Shown: positions 27,598 to 36,987, counted from the first letter of the stretch. The stretch: DNA of 44,267 bases from Gp13-AA77 sp036521995 (GCA_036521995.1 DATDGR010000242.1:1-44267); one strand, 5' to 3'. A program made the numbers and translations. The notes: generated by a model from the sequence alone, not told the origin.

Positions 27598-30087
27598 TTA
27601 AGGCCGGCTGGGGCTGAGCATCAGCCTATGGACGGCGCCCTGCTCCACGGCCTGATCGCTGAAGAGCATGGGGAAGCTTTGGCCGGTATACCAGGCCCGG
27701 AACTGGTCACGATAGTAAGGGCTCGAAATCTGGCCGGACTCGCCGAGGGTGAGGTTCTGAACCGAGGCGTCGAGATTCGAAAAGTCGACCACCATGCGCA
27801 TCGACGGGCCCGCGCCTGGCGTGGTCGCCTTGATGGTGGTGGCCGTGCCGGCTTGCGGATACGGCCCTACGTCGAACAGCCTCCCGATCACGGGGACGCG
27901 GTCGAGCGGATGGTGGAAGGTCAGCGGAATAGTATCGCCCCAGCGCCAGGAAGCCACGTCGCGGCCCGGCAGACGATACTCGATGCGGGAGAGGCCCTCG
28001 TCGAGACTGCTCATGAGGGTGGCGTTGAAGTCAGAGTCGCCGGGCGGGAGCCAGCGCCCGAGCTGCTGATCGATCGCCTTCTGCACGAAGATGGTGCCGA
28101 GCGACCAGTTCTCGCGGCCGAGTTCAGGGCCCAGCTTCGGCCGAAGCAGGCGCTCCCGCAGGGCGATCAGCGTATCGTGGCAGATTAACGGCACCGGGGA
28201 GTCGGCCGTGGCCTCGCCGTTCCACTCGGTGAGGAGTTGAACGGCTTCCCGGGCGTCATCCCGATCAGGCGGATGCGCCGCGGCTGCGCGAACCAACGCG
28301 TCCTTCAGCCAGGCGTCGTCGAGCGGGTGAATATCCATGTCGATCTTCAGCATGTCGCCGACCGTGAAGCAAGCCGTGTTTCCCGGGCCGCCCGCGGCGC
28401 ACGTCCGGCCGGGCGTGCCCGCTTGCAGCAGATCGAAAATGCGCGCCGTGCGAAACGGCGCCGCCCAGGTGTCGGTGATGAAGTAAGGGTAGCCTCCCGG
28501 GACCACGCGGCTATTGGCGGTGGCGATCAGACCGCCAGGCGGATTGAAGGCGTGCGGGAGAGCGGCAAACGGAATGTACCCGATCCAATCGAAGTCGTCG
28601 GTGTCGCCGGGTACGGGCACGGAGCCGTCGCCCTGGTGGCGCACGGGCACCCAGGCCGGCGCGTAGTAGCCGATGTTGCCGTCGACATCCGCGTAAGCCA
28701 TGTTCTGCTCGGGCCCGGTGAAGTGACGGATGGCCTCGGTGAACTCCTGCCAGTTACGGGCTTGGTTTATGGCCAGGAATGGGAACTGGAGGGCGTGAGG
28801 CTGCAGGGCGGTCCAGCACAGGGCAAGCGCGCGCCCGCTCTGGTCGGAAATGATCGGCCCGTGACGTGTGACTCGTACGGTGAGGTGATAATCTGGCGCG
28901 CCGTGAACCTTGATCACCTCGTCGTGAGTCTCGGCCTCCACCCACTGTCCGTTGTGGAGGTACTGACTCGGGTTCGCGGGATTGAACTTCTCCACGTAAA
29001 GGTCCTGCACGTCGGGGCCGGTGTTGGTCATACCCCAGGCAATGCGGTCGTTGTGCCCGATGATCACCGCCGGGCCGCCCGGCAGGCTCACGCCGGAAAC
29101 GTTCAGGCCGGGCGCCTGCAGATGAACCATGTACCAGACGCTCGGAATGCTGTGGCCGATATGAGGGTCATTAGAGAGCAGCGGCTTGCCGGATTCGGTG
29201 TGGGCGCCACTCACCACCCAGTTGTTGCTGCCGAGCGCGAGGCTGGTCTCATCCTCGCGATAATCCTCGGAGAGGAGCGCATCGAGCAATGGATCGAGCC
29301 AAGGGGTCGGGGGACGCGCAGGCGGCGCTAGCAACCGGGCCGCATCGGGCGATACAGCGCGCACGGGGCCCGATACCATCTCAGCCACCGGATGCTCGAG
29401 CGGCGAGTCTTGCGGGAAGAGATCGGCATAGAGATCAGGGCTTAGCCGGGCGCGAACTTGCTCGCGGACCAGATCGCTGGGCCAGGAGGTGTTTAGCATC
29501 TTCCCCATGTTGAGCGCCACCGAAATCGAGTCGGCTTCACGCCAGGGGTGTGGTTGATAGCGCAGCATCGCGAACTCGACGGGGAGGCGGCCGGGATGAG
29601 TGGTGATGAAGGCGTTGACGCCGCGGGCGTAAGCCGACAGGAGGCGCCGCAACTCGGCGGGAAGCTGTTGCGCACCCTGCTCGGCGGCGGCGCGGAACCC
29701 AAGCTTGCGATTCTCGATGTCACGCTCAAGCGCCCGCTCGCCGAAGATCTCCGCCAGCTCGCCCTGGGCGAGGCGTCGGCTCAGGTCCATCTGCCACAGG
29801 CGGTCTTGGGCGGTGACGTAGCCCTGGGCAAAGTAGCAATCGTCGATCGATTGAGCGCGAATGTGGGGCACGCCCCGCGCGTCACGGAGGACTTCGACAG
29901 GTGCGGCCAATCCCGGCACCTGCAGGCTGCCATCGAGTTGGGGCAAGCAGGCTCGCACTCGCCACCAGGCCCACAAGGCGCCGGCGGCGAGAATCAAGGC
30001 GAGACCCGCCAGCCAGTACGCCGCCGTCCGCGCCAACTTGTGCCGGCGCCTTGCCGGCTGAGTCTCGAGAGTGGCTGCCGTCGCCAT
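27598..30087 (-). CDS. Penicillin acylase-family Ntn hydrolase
   Basis: An 829-residue precursor of the penicillin G acylase/AHL acylase family. A membrane anchor (about 22-42) is followed by the alpha-chain start LPQLDGSLQVPGL and VEVLRDARGVPHI, then QGYVTAQDRLWQMDLSRR. Autoproteolysis should expose the catalytic Ser287 in LGSNNWVVSG, preceded by a spacer rich in Pro, Asp and Glu. Downstream GVSLPGGPAVIIGHNDRIAW and GMTNTGPDVQDLY are the conserved oxyanion-hole and Asn regions. Such enzymes hydrolyse amide bonds of beta-lactam side chains or acyl-homoserine lactones; the physiological substrate is unknown. The protein acts in the periplasm, anchored to the inner membrane. It is divergent from the Tat-exported isomerase gene. 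Confidence 0.94.
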   Translation of the reverse strand: MATAATLETQPARRRHKLARTAAYWLAGLALILAAGALWAWWRVRACLPQLDGSLQVPGLAAPVEVLRDARGVPHIRAQSIDDCYFAQGYVTAQDRLWQMDLSRRLAQGELAEIFGERALERDIENRKLGFRAAAEQGAQQLPAELRRLLSAYARGVNAFITTHPGRLPVEFAMLRYQPHPWREADSISVALNMGKMLNTSWPSDLVREQVRARLSPDLYADLFPQDSPLEHPVAEMVSGPVRAVSPDAARLLAPPARPPTPWLDPLLDALLSEDYREDETSLALGSNNWVVSGAHTESGKPLLSNDPHIGHSIPSVWYMVHLQAPGLNVSGVSLPGGPAVIIGHNDRIAWGMTNTGPDVQDLYVEKFNPANPSQYLHNGQWVEAETHDEVIKVHGAPDYHLTVRVTRHGPIISDQSGRALALCWTALQPHALQFPFLAINQARNWQEFTEAIRHFTGPEQNMAYADVDGNIGYYAPAWVPVRHQGDGSVPVPGDTDDFDWIGYIPFAALPHAFNPPGGLIATANSRVVPGGYPYFITDTWAAPFRTARIFDLLQAGTPGRTCAAGGPGNTACFTVGDMLKIDMDIHPLDDAWLKDALVRAAAAHPPDRDDAREAVQLLTEWNGEATADSPVPLICHDTLIALRERLLRPKLGPELGRENWSLGTIFVQKAIDQQLGRWLPPGDSDFNATLMSSLDEGLSRIEYRLPGRDVASWRWGDTIPLTFHHPLDRVPVIGRLFDVGPYPQAGTATTIKATTPGAGPSMRMVVDFSNLDASVQNLTLGESGQISSPYYRDQFRAWYTGQSFPMLFSDQAVEQGAVHRLMLSPSRP

Positions 30088-30222
30088 GGCCTTCCGTTGA
30101 TCCGCAGGAGCGGAGGGACGATGGTACTAAAAGCGCCTCGCCCGCCGCAATCCGACCGTTTCTGTTTCCCAATTCGCCGTCCTTTGCATTATGCTGCCTA
30201 TTCGTGCGACGGAGGTGAGCGG

Positions 30223-31236
30223 ATGTCCAAGCTCGAGCGACGGGATTTTCTAAAGGCAGCGGGAGTGTCGGCCGCAGCGCTCCGTACGCCGGCCCTGGTG
30301 GGCGCGGCTTCGGAGGCCGGCAGGCCCTTGCCGCCGCCGGAGGTTCCGGGGGCGACGAAGTTCCCGAAGCTCTGCATCATTACCCCTTATTCGCCTGAGA
30401 AGCTGCGGTTCGCCGGTTCCGCCGGTTACGAAGGAGTGGTCGTGACGCCAGGGCCCGCTTTCAACTCCGGTCTCAGCGATAGCGAGATTGACCAGATTCT
30501 GGCCACCGCCCGCGATGCCGGCGTGCGCATCGTCAGTATCGAGTGCATGGGCGGCTTTAATCACGTCGCCAGCGATCCGGCCGTGCGGCGGAAGGCTCAG
30601 GCTGACTTCGTCCGCTGTATCGAGTTTGCCCACCGGCTGGGATGCAAATTCGTGGGCACCTTGAGCGGTGGCACCCACGGCGCGAAAGTGGACGACATGG
30701 CGAAGCTATTTGCGGAGGCGGTCAACGAACAATATCTGCCCGTGTGCGAGAAGCTCGACATGAAGATCGGTTGGGAGAACTATCCGGCGCCCTTTAACTT
30801 TGCCACGGTGCCCGCGATCTGGGAGCAGGTCTTTGCCCTGGCTCCAAATCCTCGCTTCGGCCTTGAGTTCGATCCTTCTCACCTCGTCCGCCAGTACATC
30901 GACCCGGTGAGTGCCGCCTGGCGTTTTCAGTCGCGCATCCACGCCGTCCACGCCAAAGACACTGAGATTACCCAGCCGGTGCTTCAGAATGTTGGAATCC
31001 ACGGCGAGGGCTGGTGGCGCTATCGCATACCGGGGCAGGGTCTCGTCGATTGGCCGGCCTTCATCACGGTGCTGTTGCAGGCTGGATTCGCAGGTGGGAT
31101 TGCGGTGGAGCACGAAGATGAATTCTGGGACAAGCCCCACACGGAGAACGAGGCTGACTTCCCTCAAGAGCGTAAAGACGGCTTCATCCTCGCGCACCGA
31201 TTCCTGAGTATGTATCTACCCGGCCGGCTGGCCTAA
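30223..31236 (+). CDS. Tat-exported sugar phosphate isomerase/epimerase-like protein
   Basis: This 337-residue protein starts with a twin-arginine signal (LERRDFLKAAGVSAAAL), showing it is exported folded. The body is a xylose-isomerase-like TIM barrel: GYEGVVVTPG, CKFVGTLSGG, KIGWENYPAP, GLEFDPSHLVRQ (metal ligand Asp/His), IHAVHAKDTE and GGIAVEHEDEFW supply the usual metal-site Glu, Asp and His residues. Exported members are common near glycan or inositol degradation genes in acidobacteria and planctomycetes. The ATG has GGAGGTGA at good distance; a longer upstream frame lies opposite the acylase gene and is not needed. Sugar substrate unknown. Confidence 0.92.
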   Translation: MSKLERRDFLKAAGVSAAALRTPALVGAASEAGRPLPPPEVPGATKFPKLCIITPYSPEKLRFAGSAGYEGVVVTPGPAFNSGLSDSEIDQILATARDAGVRIVSIECMGGFNHVASDPAVRRKAQADFVRCIEFAHRLGCKFVGTLSGGTHGAKVDDMAKLFAEAVNEQYLPVCEKLDMKIGWENYPAPFNFATVPAIWEQVFALAPNPRFGLEFDPSHLVRQYIDPVSAAWRFQSRIHAVHAKDTEITQPVLQNVGIHGEGWWRYRIPGQGLVDWPAFITVLLQAGFAGGIAVEHEDEFWDKPHTENEADFPQERKDGFILAHRFLSMYLPGRLA

Positions 31237-31338
31237 GGATGGCTGACTGGCCCTTCGCGCCCCCCGAACGACGAGACGGGAGTCTGAAGCGCGCCCCATC
31301 GGTCGAAGCCTTGGGACCCGGAGCCTGCTTCGACGGGA

Positions 31339-34017
31339 CTACCTCACGCTCACGGGGTCCATGTCAATCACGAAGCTCGCGGGCGCGATGTGCTCGGCCT
31401 GACAATAATCGGCCAGGCCGGTCAGGAGATGGTTGAGCTCGGAACGCGAAGCCGCCTTGATAAGAAACTGAATGCGATGACGGCCGTGAAGACGCGCCAG
31501 GGGCGCCGGCCCCGGGCCGAGCACGCGAAAGCGGGAGCCGCTGCTCGGGTAGGCCGTGCTTCGAAGCAGGCCGCGAACGGTGCTCAAGCCGGTCTCGCGC
31601 GCGACACCCGAATTGTCGATAGCGTCTTTCTGGCCGGTGTCGCCCGCCGGGTCTGCATCGGCCTCGGGATCAGGCAGTGCGTTCTTGAAGTATTGGTCGA
31701 TCTGCTTGGCCACCTCCACGGCCCGCTCGATCTTCGTGTGCTGCGCCACCACGTGGGCCAGCGCAAAGACAGGCGGATAGCGCATCATGCGGCGGAAGCG
31801 CATCTCCTTGGCGAAGAATCTCTCGTAGTTCTGTTCGGCGGCCAGGCGGATGGAGTAGTGTTCCGGATAAAACGTCTGCACCAGGACGCGGCCCGGCGCC
31901 TGACCGCGTCCCGACCGGCCTGCCACCTGTGTCAAGAGCTGAAAGGTGCGCTCGGCGGCGCGGAAATCGGCCACTCGGAGACCGTGGTCGGCTGAGACCA
32001 CGCCCACCAGCGTTACGCCCGGGAAGTCGTGGCCTTTGGCGACCAGCTGGGTGCCGATCAGGATGTCGATCTCGCCGCGGCGGAAGGCTCCGAGCAGGCG
32101 TTCGAAGTGCCCGGGGCGGCGGGCCACGTCGCGGTCCAAGCGCTCGACGCGGGCGCTGGGAAACAGTTCGCGAAACTTGTCTTCGATTTTCTCCGTGCCT
32201 TCACCCACGTAATGGATAAACTCGCTTGCGCAGGCTGGGCACTGCTTCGGAACCGGAGTGGAGTACCCGCAGTAGTGGCACACGCAGCGGTGCTCCTTGC
32301 GGTGATAGGTGAGCGAGATGGAGCAGTTGACGCAGCCGGGGCTCTCACCACAACTTCGGCAGAGCAGGAACAACGAATAGCCGCGGCGGTTGAGCAGGAT
32401 GATCGTCTGCGCGCGCCGGGCGAGCTGGCTCTCAATCTCTTCCCGCAGGCGGTGCGAGACTGGAATCTTGCTGAACGTTTGGCGGAACTCAGCGCGCATG
32501 TCGATAATTTCGACGGTGGCGAGCGGCCGGCCGGCGATGCGCTCCTCGAGCTTGGCGAGCGCATATTTTCCCCGCTCCGCGTTCCAGTAGGACTCGAGCG
32601 AGGGCGTGGCCGAACCCAGCAGGCAGAGCGCACCTGCCAGACGGGCCCGGACCACTGCAACGTCGCGCCCGTTGTAGCGCGGCGTCTCGTCCTGCTTGTA
32701 GCTCGAGTCGTGCTCCTCGTCGACGATCACCAGGCCGAGATTGACGAGGGGCGCGAAGACCGCCGAACGCGTCCCGAGCACCACGCGAGCTTCACCGCGC
32801 GCCGCGCGCCACCAGGCCTGATGACGCTCCCCGCGGGCCAGTCCGCTGTGCAGCACCGCCACCTGGCTCCCGAAGCGCCCTGCAAACAAAGCGCGCACCG
32901 CTGGCGTGAGCGCGATTTCGGGCACCAGCATGGCGGCGCTGCGACCCTGCGCCAGGGCGCGCCCGATGAGCTGCAGATAGATCTCCGTCTTGCCGCTGCC
33001 CGTGACGCCATGAAGCAAGACGGTGGAAAACTTGCGCGCGTCGAGCCGAGTCGCCAGATCATCGAAGGCCTTTGACTGCGGGACCGTCAGCTTGAAAGGC
33101 GCAGCGGCGTGATCCGCGGCCCCGGGCTCAGCCACGAGCCCGGTTGTGATCGCGCCAAGCGCCGATGCTTGCTCCGCGGCGGCGTTCGCCGCCGGCGCGC
33201 CATACGGCGACCGGTCCTCGATCGCCACCAAGCCGGCCTCTTCGAGACGTCGAAGATGCTGGATCGATCCTCGCGCCGACTTGAGCAGCGGCCGATGGTC
33301 TTGAGTCTTGGCTTTTCCCGCTGCATCAGATCCGATAGGCCCTGCGGAGGTCGCGAGCGCGTCCAGGATGCGCCGGGCTACTGGAGAGAGCCTGGGCAGG
33401 CGTTCCGGCAGCGGACCGGCAAGGCGTACGGCCAGGACCGTCCGGCGAGCCTGCTTCTCCTCAACCTGATGGGCCTGCGCGAAACCTTCCCGCTGCGCGC
33501 GCTCCACCAGATCCGCTCCAAACCGGCGGCGAGCCGCGTACAGCGCGAGAGCGCGCCGGGCAAGTTCCTGAAGCAAAGTCAGCTCTGGGTTCGGCCCGCT
33601 CTCCGCGGCAGCACCCGTCTCCTCGGCCTTACGAAGCTCCTCCATCCGCGCCCGGCCCTGGCCGGTAATCTCCAGCCGCTCCGTGCGACGCGTTTCCTTC
33701 AACAAGGGCAGCATGGTGCGGAACACTTCGCCCACCGGGGCCACGTAATACTCGGCGATCCACAGGCCCAGAGTCAGCAGCTCGGGCGAAAACAGCGGCT
33801 GTGGATCGATCAGCTCAGCAATGTCGCGCGCCTCCACTCCGGCCGCCATCTGGGTCGCCGGTTCGAGCACGATGCCCTGGGCCCGGCGTTTGCCGAGCGG
33901 CACAAAAACGCGCTGCCCGGCTCGCACTTCGAGCCGTTCGGGCACGCGGTAGGTGAGCGGCCTTGGAATGGCCGCCATCACCGCCACGTCCACCAGATTT
34001 TCTTTCTTGCGTGTCAT
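31339..34017 (-). CDS. priA: Primosomal replication helicase PriA
   Basis: PriA restarts stalled replication forks by binding D-loops and loading the primosome. The 892-residue protein has the 3'-DNA-binding domain (DVAVMAAIPRPLTYRVPERL, FVPLGKRRAQGIVL, YYVAPVGEVFRTMLP), a winged-helix region, the SF2 helicase with Walker A GVTGSGKTEIYLQL and DEEH (VIVDEEHDSSYKQ), a zinc-binding insert with four CxxC pairs (CRSCGESPGCVNC, CHYCGYS, CPACASE), and helicase motifs V-VI (GTQLVAKGHDFPG, QVAGRSGRG). It is longer than E. coli PriA (732) because of the winged-helix region and a C-terminal insert. The ATG 20 codons inside the longest frame is chosen since the upstream part is encoded by a GCAAAG repeat. 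There is no clear ribosome binding site. Confidence 0.96.
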   Translation of the reverse strand: MTRKKENLVDVAVMAAIPRPLTYRVPERLEVRAGQRVFVPLGKRRAQGIVLEPATQMAAGVEARDIAELIDPQPLFSPELLTLGLWIAEYYVAPVGEVFRTMLPLLKETRRTERLEITGQGRARMEELRKAEETGAAAESGPNPELTLLQELARRALALYAARRRFGADLVERAQREGFAQAHQVEEKQARRTVLAVRLAGPLPERLPRLSPVARRILDALATSAGPIGSDAAGKAKTQDHRPLLKSARGSIQHLRRLEEAGLVAIEDRSPYGAPAANAAAEQASALGAITTGLVAEPGAADHAAAPFKLTVPQSKAFDDLATRLDARKFSTVLLHGVTGSGKTEIYLQLIGRALAQGRSAAMLVPEIALTPAVRALFAGRFGSQVAVLHSGLARGERHQAWWRAARGEARVVLGTRSAVFAPLVNLGLVIVDEEHDSSYKQDETPRYNGRDVAVVRARLAGALCLLGSATPSLESYWNAERGKYALAKLEERIAGRPLATVEIIDMRAEFRQTFSKIPVSHRLREEIESQLARRAQTIILLNRRGYSLFLLCRSCGESPGCVNCSISLTYHRKEHRCVCHYCGYSTPVPKQCPACASEFIHYVGEGTEKIEDKFRELFPSARVERLDRDVARRPGHFERLLGAFRRGEIDILIGTQLVAKGHDFPGVTLVGVVSADHGLRVADFRAAERTFQLLTQVAGRSGRGQAPGRVLVQTFYPEHYSIRLAAEQNYERFFAKEMRFRRMMRYPPVFALAHVVAQHTKIERAVEVAKQIDQYFKNALPDPEADADPAGDTGQKDAIDNSGVARETGLSTVRGLLRSTAYPSSGSRFRVLGPGPAPLARLHGRHRIQFLIKAASRSELNHLLTGLADYCQAEHIAPASFVIDMDPVSVR

Positions 34018-34030
34018 CACACAAAGGGCA

Positions 34031-34128
34031 AAGACATTCTCTCGCAAAGGCGCAAAGACGCAAAGTCCATGAGGCAAACAAACCGCCTCGTTGCAGAACT
34101 TGGCGCCTTAGCGCGTTGGCGTGAGACT
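34031..34128. repeat. GCAAAGG-type heptad repeats in inverted arrangement
   Basis: The left arm (34039-34065) is a chain of GCAAAG(G/A)-like heptads (TCTCGCAAAGG, CGCAAAGACGCAAAG). The right arm (34097-34128) reads, on the opposite strand, a diverged version (AGTCTCACGCCAACGCGC, then TAAGGCGCCAAGTT). Together they make a long imperfect inverted repeat between the divergent priA and ZIP genes. Similar CTTTGCGTCTTTGCGCC strings occur as dispersed intergenic repeats in several bacterial genomes, to my recollection. Confidence 0.6.
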
Positions 34129-34204
34129 ATGCATTTTTTCAAGCTTCTTGCGCGGTGAGTCCGCTTCCGTTAGCCTGACTGTCTGTTTTGTTCGTTGATC
34201 GCTC

Positions 34205-34933
34205 ATGTCTCCTCTAGGCATCAGTCTCGCTCTTGGCACTCTTGCGGGCGTCGCTAACCTGTCCGGTGCCGCCATCGTGGCGGCACGGGCGTGGAGCCGG
34301 ACCCTCCTCGCCTACTTCATCGCCATCGGTGCCGGATTCATGCTGGCCACGGCGCTCGGCGAAATGGTCCCCGAGAGCCTGCGCCGCTCCCCCACCAGCG
34401 CCCCAGCTCTCATCCTGGCCGGGTATTTCATCGTTCATTTCTTCGAACACTCCTGGCCCGCCCACTTTCATTACGGTGAAGAGACGCACCTGGAGCCTTT
34501 CCACAACCGCCATGTGGCTTACCTGGCGCTCGGAGGCCTGACGATTCACACCTTCTTCGACGGGGTCGCAATCGCCTCCGGCTTCCTGATCTCAACCTGG
34601 TTGGGCGCCGTGATCTTTGGCGCCACCATCGTGCACAACCTGCCAGAGGGGTTTACCATCGCTTCGGTGATGGCGGCGGCGCAGAAGAGCCGGGCGGCGG
34701 GCCTGGGGGCGGCGGCCACTCTCGGGATCTCGCGCCTCGCCGGAATCATGGTCATGGTGCTGGCCCGGCGCTGGGTGAATGAGGGTCTGGCGATCTCGGG
34801 CGGCGTCACGCTTTACGTGGCCGCTTCGGACCTGATTCCCGAGGTTAACAAGATGCGTGGTATCCGGATCGCGCTGGCCGTGGCGCTGGGCGTGGTGCTG
34901 GTGCTGCTGCTGCGCTTGGCGTTTCCGGAGTAG
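34205..34933 (+). CDS. ZIP-family divalent metal transporter
   Basis: A 242-residue inner-membrane ZIP protein with about eight helices, importing zinc or a related divalent metal. The binuclear metal site motifs are present: HTFFDG in helix 4 (His115, Asp119) and HNLPEG in helix 5 (His144, Asn145, Glu148). A His-rich loop between helices 3 and 4 (HFFEHSWPAHFHYGEETH) may be a metal sensor or relay. No ribosome binding site precedes the ATG. It is divergent from priA across the heptad repeat. The window also holds a CDF exporter, but far away. Confidence 0.93.
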   Translation: MSPLGISLALGTLAGVANLSGAAIVAARAWSRTLLAYFIAIGAGFMLATALGEMVPESLRRSPTSAPALILAGYFIVHFFEHSWPAHFHYGEETHLEPFHNRHVAYLALGGLTIHTFFDGVAIASGFLISTWLGAVIFGATIVHNLPEGFTIASVMAAAQKSRAAGLGAAATLGISRLAGIMVMVLARRWVNEGLAISGGVTLYVAASDLIPEVNKMRGIRIALAVALGVVLVLLLRLAFPE

Positions 34934-35016
34934 AGCGGTGGTTCGGGCTTAGTGTTTTAGGGTTGAGGCGGAGTAAAGGCACTTAGAACTAACCACTAGC
35001 CACTAACACTGCCTTT

Positions 35017-35397
35017 ATGAGCTATTCCCCTCAAGTGCTCGATCATTTCGCGCTTCCCCGCCATGCCGGAGAGCTCTCCCACGCGAGCGCCGTCGCGGAG
35101 GCTTCAAACCCCGTTTGCGGGGATGTGATCAAACTCTGGGTTCGCGCCGAACAAGGCAGGATCACGGGGGCCAGCTTCAAGGCCGCGGGTTGCGTGCCCG
35201 CTGTAGCCTGCGGATCGTGGCTGGCGGAGTGGATCTCGAGCAGTCGTTCCTTGGAGCAGGCCGGAGCCTTGACGTCCGAGGACGTTGAAGCTGGTCTGGC
35301 CGGGCTGCCCGCGGCTTCGAAACACGCGGCCCAGTTGGTGATTGAGGTTTTGCACAAGACGCTCGCGGCCCTCAGCCAAGCCAGCGCAGCGCGTTGA
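35017..35397 (+). CDS. IscU/SufU-like iron-sulfur scaffold lacking one Cys ligand
   Basis: The 126-residue protein aligns with NifU_N/IscU: SYSPQVLDHFALPRHAGEL, NPVCGDVIKL (Cys34, Asp36) and AAGCVPAVACGSWLAEWI (Cys59). At the third ligand position IscU has His-Cys (H105-C106 in E. coli); here SKHAAQL keeps the His (103) but has Ala104 in place of the essential Cys. An extra Cys65 is present. It may bind a cluster in a different way or have a carrier role. It is not in a suf or isc operon: ZIP lies upstream, and the HEAT-GT2 operon has its own promoter downstream. The leader has no ribosome binding site and contains inverted CACTAA-type repeats (34949-35010). Confidence 0.85.
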   Translation: MSYSPQVLDHFALPRHAGELSHASAVAEASNPVCGDVIKLWVRAEQGRITGASFKAAGCVPAVACGSWLAEWISSSRSLEQAGALTSEDVEAGLAGLPAASKHAAQLVIEVLHKTLAALSQASAAR

Positions 35398-35496
35398 TTA
35401 TCATGTTCACTTCGAATCCAGCCTACAGCACCGTCTGTTAACCGATTTCTCCAGAGCCTGATGGGCCAACTAGCCCAAACACCCAATCGGCGCCAC

Positions 35497-35525
35497 TTGA
35501 TTCTGAATAGTTACTGCAGTATTAA
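35497..35525 (+). promoter_or_regulatory. Promoter-like pair before the HEAT-GT2-TPR operon
   Basis: TTGATT and TATTAA (4 of 6 each) are separated by 17 bases, and the palindrome TACTGCAGTA overlaps the -10 region. The ATG of the HEAT-repeat gene lies about 55 bases downstream of the expected start. Rated moderate because both boxes are imperfect. Confidence 0.4.
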
Positions 35526-35584
35526 TGGTCATGCGCGTAACAGGCCGGTAGCTGCGAAGGACGCTTCAGGAGGCCGCGCGAGCC

Positions 35585-36934
35585 ATGATCGCTCTGGGCA
35601 GGATCGTCGAGAGTTTGGCCCTTCCGGTGGCTGGGGTACTGCTCGCCCTGATCGCCGGACTGATTGCGTTCGCATTGATCCGGCGCATCACGCGGCGCCG
35701 GCACTCTCGCGTTCTCGATGAACTCGCCACGGTGTGTGCGCCGCTGGTCGAAGCTCAGGTGGCGGGACCTGCGAACCAGGACGCCGACAGCGATCTCCAG
35801 GCGATTTCGGGGGCCTGGAAGGTGTGTGAGGACCTGGGTCTCGTGAAAGTGTGGCAGCGCCGGCTGGCGGACCAGTACTCAAGATCGCTATTCAAAAGGC
35901 TCTTCAGCCGCGGATATAGCCTCGTGGAGCGCACGCACCTCTTCAGTTTCGTCTTGCGGGCGGAGGCGGCCGAGAACCTCGGCATCATTCGGCATCAACC
36001 GAGTTGGCCGCTCCTGGCGGAAGCGCTGCATGATTCCCATCTGACGGTGGCCTCGACGGCGGCTCGCGCGCTCGCCGCGATCCAGAAGCCGGACAGCTTT
36101 CCCGCGTTGGCGGAGCGGCTTCAGGCCGCCGCCCTGAATCCAGCGGCCGAGATGTCCGCTCGCACTTTAGTAATGGCGCTCGCGAGCTTTCCGTCCCTCA
36201 CCTCCGTGGGCCTGAAACACTTACTGGTCCATCCTCACGGCCGGGCGCGCTTTCTCGCCGCGGACGTGATCGCCGTCATGCTCCGGCAGGAGGCCAAGCG
36301 CGCCGGCGCCGCAGCCGGCCCGGAGTCAAGCAGCAACTTTCCGCCCGAGGTCGCCGAAATTGTTCTTACACGCTTGGTGGTGGACGAAAACGCGGACGTC
36401 AGGGCGCGCGCGGCGGACGTAGCCGGGTACCTCCAGCACCCACGGGCTATGTCGGCAATCCTGGCCCTTCTGACAGATGCCGAGTGGTTCGTCCGGCTGC
36501 ACGCTGTGCGCGCGATAGCCTATCAGAAGCTCATGCCTCTGGCCGCAGTCCGGGACCGCCTCACGGACCCGAACTGGCGAGTGCGTGAAGCCTCGGCCCA
36601 GACGTTGAGCGCGCGCGGCGGCCTCGGAGTTGAATATCTGCTCGATCCTTTTGTGAACACCGCCGACCGCTACAGCCAGGAACAGGTCGCCGAACAGATT
36701 GTCCGGGCCGGGCTGCTTCCCTCCTTGGTTGCCAGCTTCGGGATTACGGGGCGCGAGAGAGAAACCAGGTTCATCGAAGGAATCATCCGCCTGGGAAAGG
36801 GAGACGCGCTGCTTCCGGTCTTGCGAAGCGCGCTGCCCTTAGCGAAGCGGAAGATGCTGTTGAAGAGCCTTTCGAGCCATCCCGATCCCACGGTTCATTC
36901 TTTTGCCCAGACGCAAGCTTGCGTGGACTGCTGA
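35585..36934 (+). CDS. Membrane-anchored HEAT-repeat protein
   Basis: The 449-residue product starts with one membrane helix (about 10-32, LALPVAGVLLALIAGLIAFA) followed by a basic stop-transfer (RRITRRRHSR). The remainder is all-helical and carries tandem HEAT-like repeats, for example LGIIRHQPSWPLLAEALHD, STAARALAAIQKPDSFPA, VRARAADVAGYLQHPRA and VRLHAVRAIAYQKL. HEAT solenoids serve as protein-binding scaffolds; the cytoplasmic side is the likely location from the positive-inside rule. The gene begins the operon with the GT2 gene (53 bases) and the TPR/barrel gene, so it is probably an inner-membrane partner or assembly factor of the glycosyltransferase. AGGAGG lies 11 bases before the ATG. 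Confidence 0.85.
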   Translation: MIALGRIVESLALPVAGVLLALIAGLIAFALIRRITRRRHSRVLDELATVCAPLVEAQVAGPANQDADSDLQAISGAWKVCEDLGLVKVWQRRLADQYSRSLFKRLFSRGYSLVERTHLFSFVLRAEAAENLGIIRHQPSWPLLAEALHDSHLTVASTAARALAAIQKPDSFPALAERLQAAALNPAAEMSARTLVMALASFPSLTSVGLKHLLVHPHGRARFLAADVIAVMLRQEAKRAGAAAGPESSSNFPPEVAEIVLTRLVVDENADVRARAADVAGYLQHPRAMSAILALLTDAEWFVRLHAVRAIAYQKLMPLAAVRDRLTDPNWRVREASAQTLSARGGLGVEYLLDPFVNTADRYSQEQVAEQIVRAGLLPSLVASFGITGRERETRFIEGIIRLGKGDALLPVLRSALPLAKRKMLLKSLSSHPDPTVHSFAQTQACVDC

Positions 36935-36987
36935 AGAATTGACACTCGAAAGGAGAGCCTTTCGGCAAGCGAGGAGGAGCGTCAGTC

